The notes beneath the pieces were generated by a model, which saw only the letters and a program-made list of their open reading frames with translations, made no database searches and had not been told where the DNA came from. Positions 51,813 through 60,033 of a stretch of 64,000 nt of DNA are shown piece by piece (positions within the stretch are counted from its first letter, which is position 1; each line of letters begins with the position of its first letter). Source of the stretch: JAYOEY01 sp038116945. Its GTDB lineage: Bacteria; Pseudomonadota; Alphaproteobacteria; MPNO01; UBA2964. The stretch covers positions 186,001-250,000 of the forward strand of contig JAYOEY010000003.1 in the NCBI GenBank assembly GCA_038116945.1. Direction: 5' to 3'. Made by a program: the position numbers and the translations under genes.

Positions 51813-52859
51813 TTACAGGCGTCCGCCGATTTCCGGCGAATCCGGCCCATAGCGCAGCGCCCGGAAGATATTCCTTATGACCTCGCCGCCGCGGACATTT
51901 TGATGCGGCGAAACGAATTCCCACACGATGTCGCCGTCGGGCGCGACCTCGAACAGCCGCCCGTGACGCCCTTCGCAGATGAAGGTATTGCCGTTGGGCA
52001 GGCGCTGGGCGCCGCTGATGCGCGGCGAAAAGAACGTATCGACCGGCGAGCCCTTGTATTCCCAGACGGTTTCCCTGGTGTCGGGATCGATCTCCAGCAC
52101 CCGCGAATGTTCCAGATTGACCTGCTCGCTGCCGTTGGCGAACAGGGTGATATGGCCGTTGGCGAGCCGCCTGGGGTCGTGCTGGCCGCCCCATTTGCGG
52201 TCCGACATTTCCCACAGAAGATTACCTGTCCTGCGATCCACCAGGGCGACCAGGTCGAGGTCGCGCCAGCTCACCAGGATGTTGCCGTCCGCCTGCACGA
52301 AACAGGCGTTGGCGTGGGCGTATTCGTGGCGCGGCCGGTTGGGGCGCTGCGGGTATCTTTCGATCGGGAATTTCTCGAGCATTCGCCATTCCCAGACGAT
52401 CTCGCCCGCCGGGTTCACCTCGCGCAGCACGTCGAAATAGACGCCGCCATCCTCGTGCTCGCTGCCCGGCAGGCCGCCGATTTCCGGCAAATCCTCGGTC
52501 GCGATCAGCTCCCACGCGAGGTAAAGCGTGTTGCCGTTGGGCAGCCGGTTGAAATCGTGATGCTGGGTCGGGTCGGTGTAATCCCACAGGATATTGCCGT
52601 TCCAGTCGAGCTCCAGCAGACGGCCGCCGCGCGGCGCAAAGGGCGGACCTTCCGGCGTCTGGCAGCTCACCAGCAGATTGCCGCTGGGCAGCAGCTGGCC
52701 GTAATTGCCCAGAATTTGCGGCAGGTCCCATTTATGGACGACCTCGCCTGCCATATCGATCAGGAAGACCTCGCTGCCGTTCGACGGCGCATACAGCGAG
52801 AACCCAGGAAACGCCCGCGCCGGATCGTGTTCGGTGACGCCGAATCTCAGAGGCCGCAT
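51813..52859 (-). CDS. arylsulfotransferase (ASST)-family beta-propeller protein
   Basis: A 348-residue protein made of repeated blades with the pattern LPNGNTL...W..T..G..VWE, for example HHDFNRLPNGNTLYLAWE and PRISGAQRLPNGNTFICEG. This is the ASST layout. There is no signal peptide, whereas classical AssT enzymes are periplasmic, so it may be a cytoplasmic relative. Histidine candidates for the active site include HHDFN near 100 and HDPRRLANGH near 228. It heads a pair with the glutathione transferase gene. Confidence 0.85.
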   Translation of the reverse strand: MRPLRFGVTEHDPARAFPGFSLYAPSNGSEVFLIDMAGEVVHKWDLPQILGNYGQLLPSGNLLVSCQTPEGPPFAPRGGRLLELDWNGNILWDYTDPTQHHDFNRLPNGNTLYLAWELIATEDLPEIGGLPGSEHEDGGVYFDVLREVNPAGEIVWEWRMLEKFPIERYPQRPNRPRHEYAHANACFVQADGNILVSWRDLDLVALVDRRTGNLLWEMSDRKWGGQHDPRRLANGHITLFANGSEQVNLEHSRVLEIDPDTRETVWEYKGSPVDTFFSPRISGAQRLPNGNTFICEGRHGRLFEVAPDGDIVWEFVSPHQNVRGGEVIRNIFRALRYGPDSPEIGGRL

Positions 52860-52943
52860 GCTATCTGTCCTTTCCCGGTTCGCGTCAGGCAGGGCAGCCT
52901 ATCGCATCGTCCGCCCGCAGGGAATCGTGCCGCCCGGACCTAC

Positions 52944-53891
52944 TCAGAATTCCAGCACCACCTTGCTGTAGACCGGGTGGTTGAAGGTCTCGTCGATGGC
53001 GTCGGCGAAGGGCGTAGAGGAGACGCCAAAGATGCCGGGCCAGTCGATCACCTCGAACTCGTCCTTCGCGGTCAGCGCTTCGAGCTGCTGGGTGGTAAAG
53101 GGCGGATCGCGATCGAACAGCGCCCACAGCCACAGCAGGAAGCGGAACAGCACGTAGGGGATTTTCACGATCAGCGCCTTCGCGCCGGTCGCCCGCCTGA
53201 TCTCGCGGATGATGTCGATATAGTCGATTTTCTCATGGCCGGAGATGTTGAACACGCCGACAGGGCCGCGCTTTTCGATGCAGCTCGCGATGATGTCGCT
53301 GAAATCGCCGGCATAGAGCGGCTGGCGCATATAGCGCCCGTGGCCGGGGATCGGGAAAACCGGAATGCGCTTCATCAGCCGCGACAGCCAGCCGAGATGC
53401 TTGCGGTCGAACCAGCCGAACATCAAAGTCGGGCGCAGGATCGGGCACGGTATGCCGCTCTCCAGCACCATCTTTTCCTGCGCCGTCTTGGTATCGGTAT
53501 AGAAATCCTCCGCAACGGAAGCGACCACCGATGACGACACATGCACCAGCCAGGGCCGCGCCGCCTCGTCCATCGCCAGCAGCGCGTCGAGGATGATCCG
53601 GGTGGAGGCGACATTGTTGCGCTCGAACGCGCCGTAATCGATGCCGCCGATCTGGGCCTGCAGCATGACAACCGCATCGGCCCCGTCGAGATGGGCAAGC
53701 CAGTCGCCCTTCTCCGCCAGATCGACCTCTTCAGCGACGATATCGGGATGCGTGTCGCGCAGGACGGCGAGATTGGCGTGGTGCTTGTCGAGCACGACGA
53801 TGTCGGCATGGCCGCGCGCCTTGAGCCTGGCGACGAGGTTCTGCCCCACCAGCCCGGCCCCGCCGAAGAGTATGATCTTGCTGTCTGTCAT
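52944..53891 (-). CDS. NAD-dependent epimerase/dehydratase (extended SDR)
   Basis: A 315-residue protein. The cofactor loop GGAGLVGQNLVARL lies near 10. The catalytic pair is in FYTDTKTAQE (YxxxK intact), with Ser in VSSSVVAS. RYMRQPLYAGDFSDII near 180 resembles the sugar-epimerase group often paired with lipid-linked sugar genes. The C-terminus is somewhat hydrophobic (YVLFRFLLWLWALF). It lies 21 bases after the glutathionyl-hydroquinone reductase-like gene. Confidence 0.88.
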   Translation of the reverse strand: MTDSKIILFGGAGLVGQNLVARLKARGHADIVVLDKHHANLAVLRDTHPDIVAEEVDLAEKGDWLAHLDGADAVVMLQAQIGGIDYGAFERNNVASTRIILDALLAMDEAARPWLVHVSSSVVASVAEDFYTDTKTAQEKMVLESGIPCPILRPTLMFGWFDRKHLGWLSRLMKRIPVFPIPGHGRYMRQPLYAGDFSDIIASCIEKRGPVGVFNISGHEKIDYIDIIREIRRATGAKALIVKIPYVLFRFLLWLWALFDRDPPFTTQQLEALTAKDEFEVIDWPGIFGVSSTPFADAIDETFNHPVYSKVVLEF

Positions 53892-53912
53892 GGAATCGTC
53901 CCGTGCTTCCCC

Positions 53913-54881
53913 TCACCCCGCCGCGAACCGGTCGCGGTCGTGCGGACGGGTCAGGTCGACGACCGGGCCGCGCGGCACGATGCCGTTGCCGCCGATGGGG
54001 CCGGCAGGGGCGCACACCTGACGCTTCATCGAGGCCACGTCGCTGACCGCGTCGATCCCCGGGGTCTGGTACAGATCGCGCAGATAGTTCGACAGGTTCG
54101 GATAATCCTCGAGATGCCGCAGATTGCACTTGTAGCCCACGTAATAGATCGGATCGAACCGGATCAGGTTGGGATAGAAGCGCCAGTCGGCCTCGGTCTG
54201 CCGGTCGCCGCACAGGTAGCGCCGGCGCGACAGCAGATCGTCGAACTCGTCCAGCGTGCCGAACAGGAGCTCGATCGACCGGTCGTAAGCGTCCTGGGTC
54301 GATGAGCGGCCGCTGCCGTTCACCGCGTCGTTGACGCCCCGCAATACCTTCGCGTTCATCGCGTCGATCTCATCGCGCAGCGCCTCCGGGTAAAAGTCGG
54401 GCGTGGGCCCGGCAATGCCGCCGAACTCGGTATTGAACATGCGGACGATCTCGGCGGATTCGTTGTTGACCACGGTGCAGGTCTTCGAGTCCCACAGCAC
54501 GGGCACGGTGATCCGCGTGGTGCAGCCTGGATCGCCCAGCGCATAGATCTCGTGCAGGTAATTCGCCTGCGCGCCGGCGCCCGGCACAGTGTGGGGCCCG
54601 TCGACGAAGGCCCAGCCCTGGCCGTCTGGCGCCTGCTCCGTGTTGACCAGCTCGATCGCGCCTTCGAGCTTCTTGAGCACGCGGAAAATCGCGGTGCGAT
54701 GCGCCCAGGGACAGACGATGGAAGAATAGAGGACGTAGCGCCCGGCCTCGGCCCTGTAGCCGGAAGAACCGTCGGCGGTGATCCGGCTGCGATACTGCGA
54801 GGGCTTCTTGACGTACAGCCCTTCGTCGCTCTCCGTGAGAACGTCGTCGAAAGTCCAGCAACCGTTCAGAAGATGACCCAT
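53913..54881 (-). CDS. glutathionyl-hydroquinone reductase-like glutathione transferase (YqjG/Ecm4/PcpF family)
   Basis: A 322-residue Xi-class glutathione transferase from ATG 54881 (MGHLLNGCWTFDD). The nucleophile is Cys57 in SIVCPWAHRTAI, the family signature. VPVLWDSKTCTVVNNESAEI and the C-terminal YLCGDRQTEADWRFYPNLIRFDPIYY are also diagnostic. The enzyme reduces glutathionyl-hydroquinones to hydroquinones, useful in quinone detoxification and aromatic breakdown. It heads a minus-strand pair with the SDR gene. Confidence 0.94.
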   Translation of the reverse strand: MGHLLNGCWTFDDVLTESDEGLYVKKPSQYRSRITADGSSGYRAEAGRYVLYSSIVCPWAHRTAIFRVLKKLEGAIELVNTEQAPDGQGWAFVDGPHTVPGAGAQANYLHEIYALGDPGCTTRITVPVLWDSKTCTVVNNESAEIVRMFNTEFGGIAGPTPDFYPEALRDEIDAMNAKVLRGVNDAVNGSGRSSTQDAYDRSIELLFGTLDEFDDLLSRRRYLCGDRQTEADWRFYPNLIRFDPIYYVGYKCNLRHLEDYPNLSNYLRDLYQTPGIDAVSDVASMKRQVCAPAGPIGGNGIVPRGPVVDLTRPHDRDRFAAG

Positions 54882-55214
54882 GCCCAATGCGCCCGTGTCG
54901 TGCGATCCCGCGTTCCGACGCCTGTCGGCGGCAGATACTCCGCGCCGCTTATACAGCGGCACGGTAAAAACGTGAAATCCGGTCGCCGGCTTCAAGGCGG
55001 CATGGCGGCGAAACACAGGCGCCGCCGAAAGGGGGAAACTGGCGCAAGGCTGTGCGGTTGCCGTCATTATGGTTAATATCGCGGTTCAGTACGAGGCGTT
55101 CCCGGGGAAACGCCGAATGCCTGTAACGGCGTATACATGCAACCGGCGCCCCGGCGCCTGGGATTGCAGCCGGTATCCCGTGATACGGGCTCAACGATCG
55201 GGGAGGCATTTGTC
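54882..55214. other. divergent intergenic region, 333 bases
   Basis: The region lies upstream of both the hydroquinone reductase gene and the plus-strand lipoprotein gene. It holds a hairpin GGCGTT..AACGCC near 55095-55115, a GGCGCC-rich stem near 55145-55160, and GTATC/GATAC arms near 55171-55185. These could be regulator sites or transcript structures; none is assigned. No supported coding frame was found. Confidence 0.45.
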
Positions 55215-56162
55215 ATGCGGCGCATCAGGTACATGCGAAATCTCACGACATCGAAGCGGTGCGGCGGGTCGGCACGATCATCCGTCCTGGCGGTCATGGT
55301 CTGCGGCGCTCTGCTGTCGGCCTGCGCCGGACCCAGCAACGAACAGATCGCGGCGCTGGCGAACACAGGGATCGCGTTCTCGAAACAGGTGCCGGAAGTC
55401 TACGACTACGCGTTCCAGCACGCCGCCCTGCGCGAAAGCGCGGATCTGCTGAAACAGCGGGCAGACATGCGGAAGCTCGGCGCGACCGACGGTTCCCGCC
55501 TTGAAACGAGCTACAGGAACCGAAAGGCGGCGCTGGCGGAGCGGCAGGATGCGTTCGGCAAGATGATCGAGCATGCGGCGAAGCTGGAAGCGTACTTTTC
55601 CGCGCTGCAGGCGCTGAGCTCGGGAAAAGCGGCCGAAGACGCGGCCGGCACGGCGGACGGAATCGCATCGCAGCTCGGTGCCCTGTCGTTGGATTTCAAG
55701 GCCATCAAGGTGGGGAGCACCGCCCAGTCGAGCCTGTTCAAGCCGGTAACCGCGCTCGCCGTCTCCAGCTTTGCCAACGAGAAACTGCAGACGCATCTCA
55801 AACAGCATGCGAAGTCGGTGCACGAGGCCATCGCGCTGCAGCGATCGATGTTCAAACTTCTGCTCGAGCAGGAAAGGACGCGCAGGAAGGCCCCTCACGA
55901 CGTGGCGCTTCAGCAATCCCTGAAGAACCTCACGTCGGAGCTGCCGGCCGACTGGACTCAGCGATGGGTGCAAAGTTTCGATTTCAGACTGCAATCGACG
56001 CCGGTTTCCGTGGCGGAAAAGGCGACGGGCGAGCTGGAGACCGCCTTCAAGCAGCTTGTCGAAACCGGCACCGGAACGCTCGCGCAGGTCGAGCGGTCGA
56101 TCGTCCTGATCGACGCCATCGTATCGATATTCAAGGGAAACCCAACGGGAGCTGATCAATGA
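55215..56162 (+). CDS. unrecognised lipoprotein, mostly helical
   Basis: A 315-residue protein. ATG 55215 follows GGGAGG at 8 bases. A long basic n-region and hydrophobic stretch end in the lipobox LLSAC, with Cys37 as the lipid-modified residue. The mature part has no recognised domain. It looks alpha-helical, rich in Ala, Gln, Lys and Leu (for example RNRKAALAERQDAFGKMIEH), with probable coiled-coil stretches. It is coupled by an ATGA overlap to a small helical protein. Predicted location is the outer or inner membrane facing the periplasm. Function unknown. Confidence 0.85.
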   Translation: MRRIRYMRNLTTSKRCGGSARSSVLAVMVCGALLSACAGPSNEQIAALANTGIAFSKQVPEVYDYAFQHAALRESADLLKQRADMRKLGATDGSRLETSYRNRKAALAERQDAFGKMIEHAAKLEAYFSALQALSSGKAAEDAAGTADGIASQLGALSLDFKAIKVGSTAQSSLFKPVTALAVSSFANEKLQTHLKQHAKSVHEAIALQRSMFKLLLEQERTRRKAPHDVALQQSLKNLTSELPADWTQRWVQSFDFRLQSTPVSVAEKATGELETAFKQLVETGTGTLAQVERSIVLIDAIVSIFKGNPTGADQ

Positions 56163-56527
56163 ACGGGCAGGCGACACCCCTCACGGACCAACAGAAGGCG
56201 GCAGCGCAGGCAAAACTCGGCGCGGCGCTGATACAGCTTGCGGCCGCCAAGGCGCTGCTCGACAACGACGATTACCGGTCGGGCCTTGGTAACGACGAGA
56301 AGCTCAAGGCCATCAACAGCTCTCTGGAACTCGGCGACGAGATCCTCCGGATCGAGAACGCCCAGATCGCGGACCTCGTCGCCGACGCGGACGCAAACAT
56401 CGAGGCGCTTGACGGCGCAACGAGCGACCTGGGGAAGGCGCTGACCGAACTGAACGATTTCAACCGCGTGCTGAGCGCCGTCAGCAGCGTCCTCGGTATC
56501 GCCCTGAAATTCGTCGCGCCGGTCTGA
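56159..56527 (+). CDS. small helical protein coupled to the lipoprotein
   Basis: A 122-residue protein starting inside the lipoprotein stop (ATGA). It is Ala/Leu/Asp-rich and predicted all-helical. It has no cysteine and no signal peptide. The C-terminal stretch VSSVLGIALKFVAPV is hydrophobic enough to insert into or associate with a membrane. No family is recognised. The strict coupling suggests it forms a complex with the lipoprotein or is exported by a route without a cleaved signal. Confidence 0.8.
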   Translation: MNGQATPLTDQQKAAAQAKLGAALIQLAAAKALLDNDDYRSGLGNDEKLKAINSSLELGDEILRIENAQIADLVADADANIEALDGATSDLGKALTELNDFNRVLSAVSSVLGIALKFVAPV

Positions 56528-56593
56528 AGCCCGATCCGGGGCAGGGACGCGCTGAGAAAACGCAAACCGGGCCGGACGGCGACGGTTTCCCGG

Positions 56594-57325
56594 TCACGCC
56601 GTCTCGAACCGCCGCCAGAACCAGGCGCAAAACCCGCCGGTCAGCGTCCAGAAAACGGCGCTGACGACGATCGAGGCCGCGGCGAAATGCGCCGAGAGTT
56701 CGGGAGGAACCGCGCCGCCCATTGAAGCGGGATGGGGGGCGCCGACCAGGTGGGGGAGGACGAGAACGAGCAGCCCGGCGCCTTTCCAGTGCTCGGTGAA
56801 CACCATGAGGCCCAGCCCGAGCGCGGCGCCGGAGACGGCGCACACCCACCAGAGCTGCCGCGCGCCGAGTTCCGCCGCCATCGTCCCGGGAAGTTCCGGC
56901 GGCAGGCCGAGCCCGGGTGCGAGCGTGAACGCGACGAACCCCGCCGCGCCCCAGAGGACGCCGATCCCGGTCGTCACCGGCCGGCCGCTCAACGCCATGC
57001 CGGCGACGATGAGAAGAGCGAATCCGACCCCGAGCAGCATGTTGGCGAGCGCCGTGTAGAGCGTCCGTTCGATGCCGTCGGCGGGCGTCCAGCCCTCCGG
57101 CTCGCCCGCCGCGGGAGCGATCGATTCAGGCGCCGCCGGTTTGGCGCCGTTCCGGAGATGATGGTCGCCGGCAGACGCGCCGTGACTGTGCCCGTCCTTT
57201 CCGCCGCTTCCCTCGAAGGTCTCGGCGTGCAGGATCAGCGGCGTCGTCGTCACGCTCTGAACGCCCGTGACCAGACCGCCCGAGATGAGCCCGGCAGCGA
57301 CCGCCGCCAGAAATATCCGTCGAAA
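56594..57325 (-). CDS. cbtA: CbtA-family cobalt transporter subunit
   Basis: A 243-residue inner-membrane protein from ATG 57325 (MFRRIFLAAVAAGLISGG) with about five to six helices, the CbtA layout. After the first helix a periplasmic His-rich loop (GKDGHSHGASAGDHH) could bind metal. The family is associated with cobalt uptake for B12 synthesis, usually beside the small CbtB. No CbtB gene or recognisable cobalamin riboswitch is adjacent; a tRNA gene lies immediately upstream instead. Confidence 0.85.
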   Translation of the reverse strand, partial: FRRIFLAAVAAGLISGGLVTGVQSVTTTPLILHAETFEGSGGKDGHSHGASAGDHHLRNGAKPAAPESIAPAAGEPEGWTPADGIERTLYTALANMLLGVGFALLIVAGMALSGRPVTTGIGVLWGAAGFVAFTLAPGLGLPPELPGTMAAELGARQLWWVCAVSGAALGLGLMVFTEHWKGAGLLVLVLPHLVGAPHPASMGGAVPPELSAHFAAASIVVSAVFWTLTGGFCAWFWRRFETA

Positions 57326-57385
57326 CATCGATGAGTCCCTCCAGCTGACCGCGTCGCCCCCGTCGCGCCGCGTCGCGGCGGAAAA

Positions 57386-57462
57386 TGGTGGGCCCGGCAG
57401 GACTCGAACCTGCAACCAGACCGTTATGAGCGGCCGGCTCTAACCAGTTGAGCTACGGGCCC
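57386..57462 (-). tRNA. tRNA with CAT anticodon, probably tRNA-Ile2 (lysidine type)
   Basis: A complete cloverleaf of 77 bases including an encoded CCA. The acceptor GGGCCCG pairs with CGGGCCC. The D arm is GCTC..GAGC, and the anticodon stem GGCCG/CGGTC holds loop CTCATAA with anticodon CAT. The T arm is GCAGG TTCGAGT CCTGC. Acceptor pairs C4-G69 and C5-G68 are those recognised by TilS on tRNA-Ile2, whereas elongator tRNA-Met differs there. Ile2 is therefore favoured over Met, by inference. Confidence 0.9.
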
Positions 57463-57722
57463 GTCTGCCTCGCGCCGTACCGGCGATCGGCAGGGGATTC
57501 CAGCGCGCAAAAAGACCCGATCGCGCGCGCCGGGTCAAGCGGAACCGGCGCCGATCAGCCGCCTTCCCCGATATCGCGACAGCGCCCTTTCGTCTGCGCA
57601 CAGGACCGGTTTGTCCCAATTCAGAACGCAAAAAACGACAAACTGTCGAAAAACTTTACACAATTGCATCCGTGGCGATACGGCAACTCCGTAACCCCCT
57701 GAAACCGAACAATTTAAGTTTA
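57463..57722. other. intergenic region between the tRNA and the sigma-54 promoter
   Basis: 260 bases becoming steadily AT-richer toward 57720. It may contain the tRNA promoter (minus strand) and binding sites for the sigma-54 activator of the downstream PEP-CTERM gene. No coding frame or clear palindrome was assigned. Confidence 0.45.
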
Positions 57723-57740
57723 TTGGCATGAGACTTGCAT
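57723..57740 (+). promoter_or_regulatory. sigma-54 (RpoN) promoter
   Basis: TTGGCATGAGACTTGCAT matches the TGGCAC-N5-TTGC consensus. The invariant GG (57725-57726) and GC (57737-57738) are separated by exactly 10 bases. It lies 38 bases before the PEP-CTERM gene start. Confidence 0.8.
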
Positions 57741-57777
57741 TAATAACGGTTGGGTATACCCGGAACATGAACAAAAG

Positions 57778-58548
57778 ATGAACCTGAAGCTCGCAAGCGC
57801 CCTCGTATCGATGATCGTCCTGTTTTTCGGGATGGGCGCGCGCGCCATCACGATCGATGCTTTTTCGGCCGCGCAGAGCCTGTTGGCCGGCTATGGCGGG
57901 GCGACGAGCGTCAGTTCCGCTGTCGAGGGACCGGGTGTCCTGGGCGGCGAGCGGGACGCCAGCCTCAATCTTTTCTCCACGCCAGGGGCCACGGTCGCGA
58001 TCGGCGCCGGCGAGGACAACGGCCTGCTCTTCTCCAATGTGGGCGCGGGGGCGTCCCTTACGTTGCGCTATGACGGCACCGGCGCATCCGGACTCGGCGG
58101 CATCGATCTGGCGCAGGGCGGTTTCCAGGATGCCTTCAGCCTGGTGGTCTCCATGCTGGACATCCCGATCGATTTACGCATCTCGGTGGAATCGACGGGC
58201 GGATCCTCGGCGCTCACGAAACGGGCGATGGGAGAAATTTTCGGAAGGCCGACGGAAACGCTGACGTTCGAATTCGACGATTTCATTGCGACTGGCGGCA
58301 ACGGCGCGAATTTCTCGTCGGTCACGGCGATCCAGCTCGACGCGATCAGCCTGTATGGCGGCACCGATCTGTCGCTTGGCGATTTCAGCACCACCAGCCT
58401 CAACCCGCCACCGCCGCGCCAGCTGTTTCTGTTCGTGACGGAGCAGGACACCATTCCCGTGCCCGAACCCGGCACGGCGCTGCTGTTCTGCCTCGGGCTG
58501 ATCGGCCTGTTCGGCTATCGGTCGGGATATTTCGCCCGGCGGACCTGA
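57778..58548 (+). CDS. PEP-CTERM sorting-domain surface protein
   Basis: A 256-residue secreted protein. The signal peptide (residues about 1-22) ends near MGARA. The mature domain is Gly/Ser/Ala-rich and beta-like, without a known fold. The C-terminal tail of 26 residues has Val228-Pro-Glu-Pro231, then a hydrophobic helix (GTALLFCLGLIGLFGY) and a basic end (FARRT), which together form the PEP-CTERM sorting signal recognised by exosortase. Such proteins go with exopolysaccharide production and sigma-54 control, and a sigma-54 promoter lies upstream. No exosortase gene is in the window. A start at 57767 is ruled out by an immediate stop. Confidence 0.88.
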   Translation: MNLKLASALVSMIVLFFGMGARAITIDAFSAAQSLLAGYGGATSVSSAVEGPGVLGGERDASLNLFSTPGATVAIGAGEDNGLLFSNVGAGASLTLRYDGTGASGLGGIDLAQGGFQDAFSLVVSMLDIPIDLRISVESTGGSSALTKRAMGEIFGRPTETLTFEFDDFIATGGNGANFSSVTAIQLDAISLYGGTDLSLGDFSTTSLNPPPPRQLFLFVTEQDTIPVPEPGTALLFCLGLIGLFGYRSGYFARRT

Positions 58549-58570
58549 CCCCTGCCCCTGCATCCCCTTT

Positions 58571-58620
58571 CGGCGTTCCGTGAGCGTCACGCATACGGCG
58601 TTCCGTGAGCGTCACGCATA
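58571..58620. repeat. perfect 25-base tandem duplication with internal palindrome
   Basis: Two identical 25-base units (58571-58595 and 58596-58620) each contain CGTGAGCGTCACG, an inverted repeat with 5-base arms. They lie between the PEP-CTERM stop and the shared terminator. Confidence 0.9.
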
Positions 58621-58651
58621 AAAAAACGGGCCGGAATGTCCGGCCCGTTTT
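58621..58651. terminator. bidirectional intrinsic terminator
   Basis: AAAACGGGCCGGA (58623-58635) pairs with TCCGGCCCGTTTT (58639-58651) around a 3-base loop. The A and T runs make it functional for both convergent genes. Confidence 0.9.
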
Positions 58652-58685
58652 CGGTCCGGCGTTGCCCCCGCCGGATGAATTCTCC

Positions 58686-59591
58686 CTACATCCCGATTTT
58701 TTCCGCTTCCCAGGCTTCCTCGGTGATGTCGAGCGTCTTGTGGTCGTGCGTTTCGATCAGGCATTCGCGGGTGCCGAACCCGATACCGTTGCCGGTTATG
58801 CCCTTGCAGTAATCGTACATCCGCTTGGCGAGACCGCGGCCCGGATGGCCGGGGCCGATCGGCCCGCCGAGAGAGGCATCGTTGCCGTGCCCCCCGGCGC
58901 GCCCGGACCCGGCGGACGCATCGGCCTGGGCCGAGCCGCCATAGAGCCGCTGCCAGACATCGCCGCCGCCCATGTCGTCATCGCCCAGCAGCCCGTCGAC
59001 CAGCGCGTCGGCATCCGCCGGCAAGGCGTTGATCAGCCGGTTGAGCGTGGCCACCGCCACCGCCTCCACCGAGTTCGGCGGCAGGCGCGCATCGACGATC
59101 TGGCGTTGGGCGCCGGTGACACGGGCGATTTCCGCCTTGCCGAGCGGCTTGAGCTCGGCGCCGGACTGCACCGGCACGGCGGCCGACCGCTCGGTGACGA
59201 CGAGCGCCGGCGCGACGCCGCCGAGGCTTTCCACCGCGCTTTCCGGGATGCTGATCCGCACCGCATGGAACGCGCGGATTGCCGTGATATCGGCGGCATG
59301 GGTGATCGCGACCTCGCGCCGCTTGCCGTCCCGTCCTTCGACGCTGAGCGTCAGCGTCGTGCCGGGCCCCGGCTTGTAGGCGCGCCCGCTCTGCGGGATG
59401 CGGCGGTCGGCCTGCATGCAGAAGGCGCTGAACTGGGCCGAACACAAGCCGTTGTCGCACTGCAGCGGCACCGGCTCGTGCGTGGCGACGAGCCCGAGGA
59501 TCTGCGGCGCGGCGGACGCGGCGCCGGCCAGCGCGACGCCGGCGGCGAAAACGGTCAAACCCGTAACGGAATGGAGAAGACGACGACGCAT
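58686..59591 (-). CDS. secreted hypothetical protein
   Basis: A 301-residue protein from ATG 59591, with AAGGGGG upstream. The signal peptide (MRRRLLHSVTGLTVFAAGVALAG) ends near ASA. The mature part begins with a Cys-containing segment (LQCDNGLCSAQFSAFCMQADR) that could form disulfides. A Gly-rich low-complexity stretch (GGSAQADASAGSGRAGGHGN) lies near 230-250, and a short C-terminal domain carries two more Cys (YCKGITGNG and RECLIETHDH). No family is recognised. It is convergent with the PEP-CTERM gene. Confidence 0.8.
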   Translation of the reverse strand: MRRRLLHSVTGLTVFAAGVALAGAASAAPQILGLVATHEPVPLQCDNGLCSAQFSAFCMQADRRIPQSGRAYKPGPGTTLTLSVEGRDGKRREVAITHAADITAIRAFHAVRISIPESAVESLGGVAPALVVTERSAAVPVQSGAELKPLGKAEIARVTGAQRQIVDARLPPNSVEAVAVATLNRLINALPADADALVDGLLGDDDMGGGDVWQRLYGGSAQADASAGSGRAGGHGNDASLGGPIGPGHPGRGLAKRMYDYCKGITGNGIGFGTRECLIETHDHKTLDITEEAWEAEKIGM

Positions 59592-60033
59592 GGCTGTACC
59601 CCCTTTTCGGTTGCTCCTGAATCGGTTGAGCATGTCGGTCGCCATAACTATGACGCGGCGATTCCGGCCCGTCCACAGCTTTTGCCATCACGAATATGTG
59701 GGAATGGGGAGGGGCCGACGGGCGTTGCCCCTCCCCCGCACCAGACCGGTCCCTTCACAGGAAGGGCGCCTCTAGGGACGAAAGCGCCGATTCTCTATTT
59801 CTGAATACGTCACGAGCGGCCTCGCCCCTGCAACCTCCCGCCGCGCATTCAATCTTCATTCCACCGAAATCGGGGCGGGTTCGCGGCGGGCTCGAATTCA
59901 ATACTTGGAGTCGAAAGCTATTTTGGCATTCTCATCAAGTTATTTAGGAGAAGCGCTGCCAGATAGTTTATCAGCCCGAGCATTTCGTCCGACGGTGATT
60001 GGCATAGACAACATCTCAAGCTAACGTCACTGA
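59592..60033. other. intergenic region, 442 bases, with base-composition shift
   Basis: The left part is GC-rich and contains a hairpin GGGAGGGGC..GCCCCTCCC near 59706-59730. From about 59900 on, the DNA becomes markedly AT-richer and stays so through the HNH gene. That suggests the edge of a transferred segment. No integrase, repeat boundary or coding frame was identified. Confidence 0.5.

Noticed and set aside
57386..57462. tRNA as an integration site for a genomic island
   Set aside because: No integrase and no duplicated tRNA 3' end were seen in the flanking sequence.
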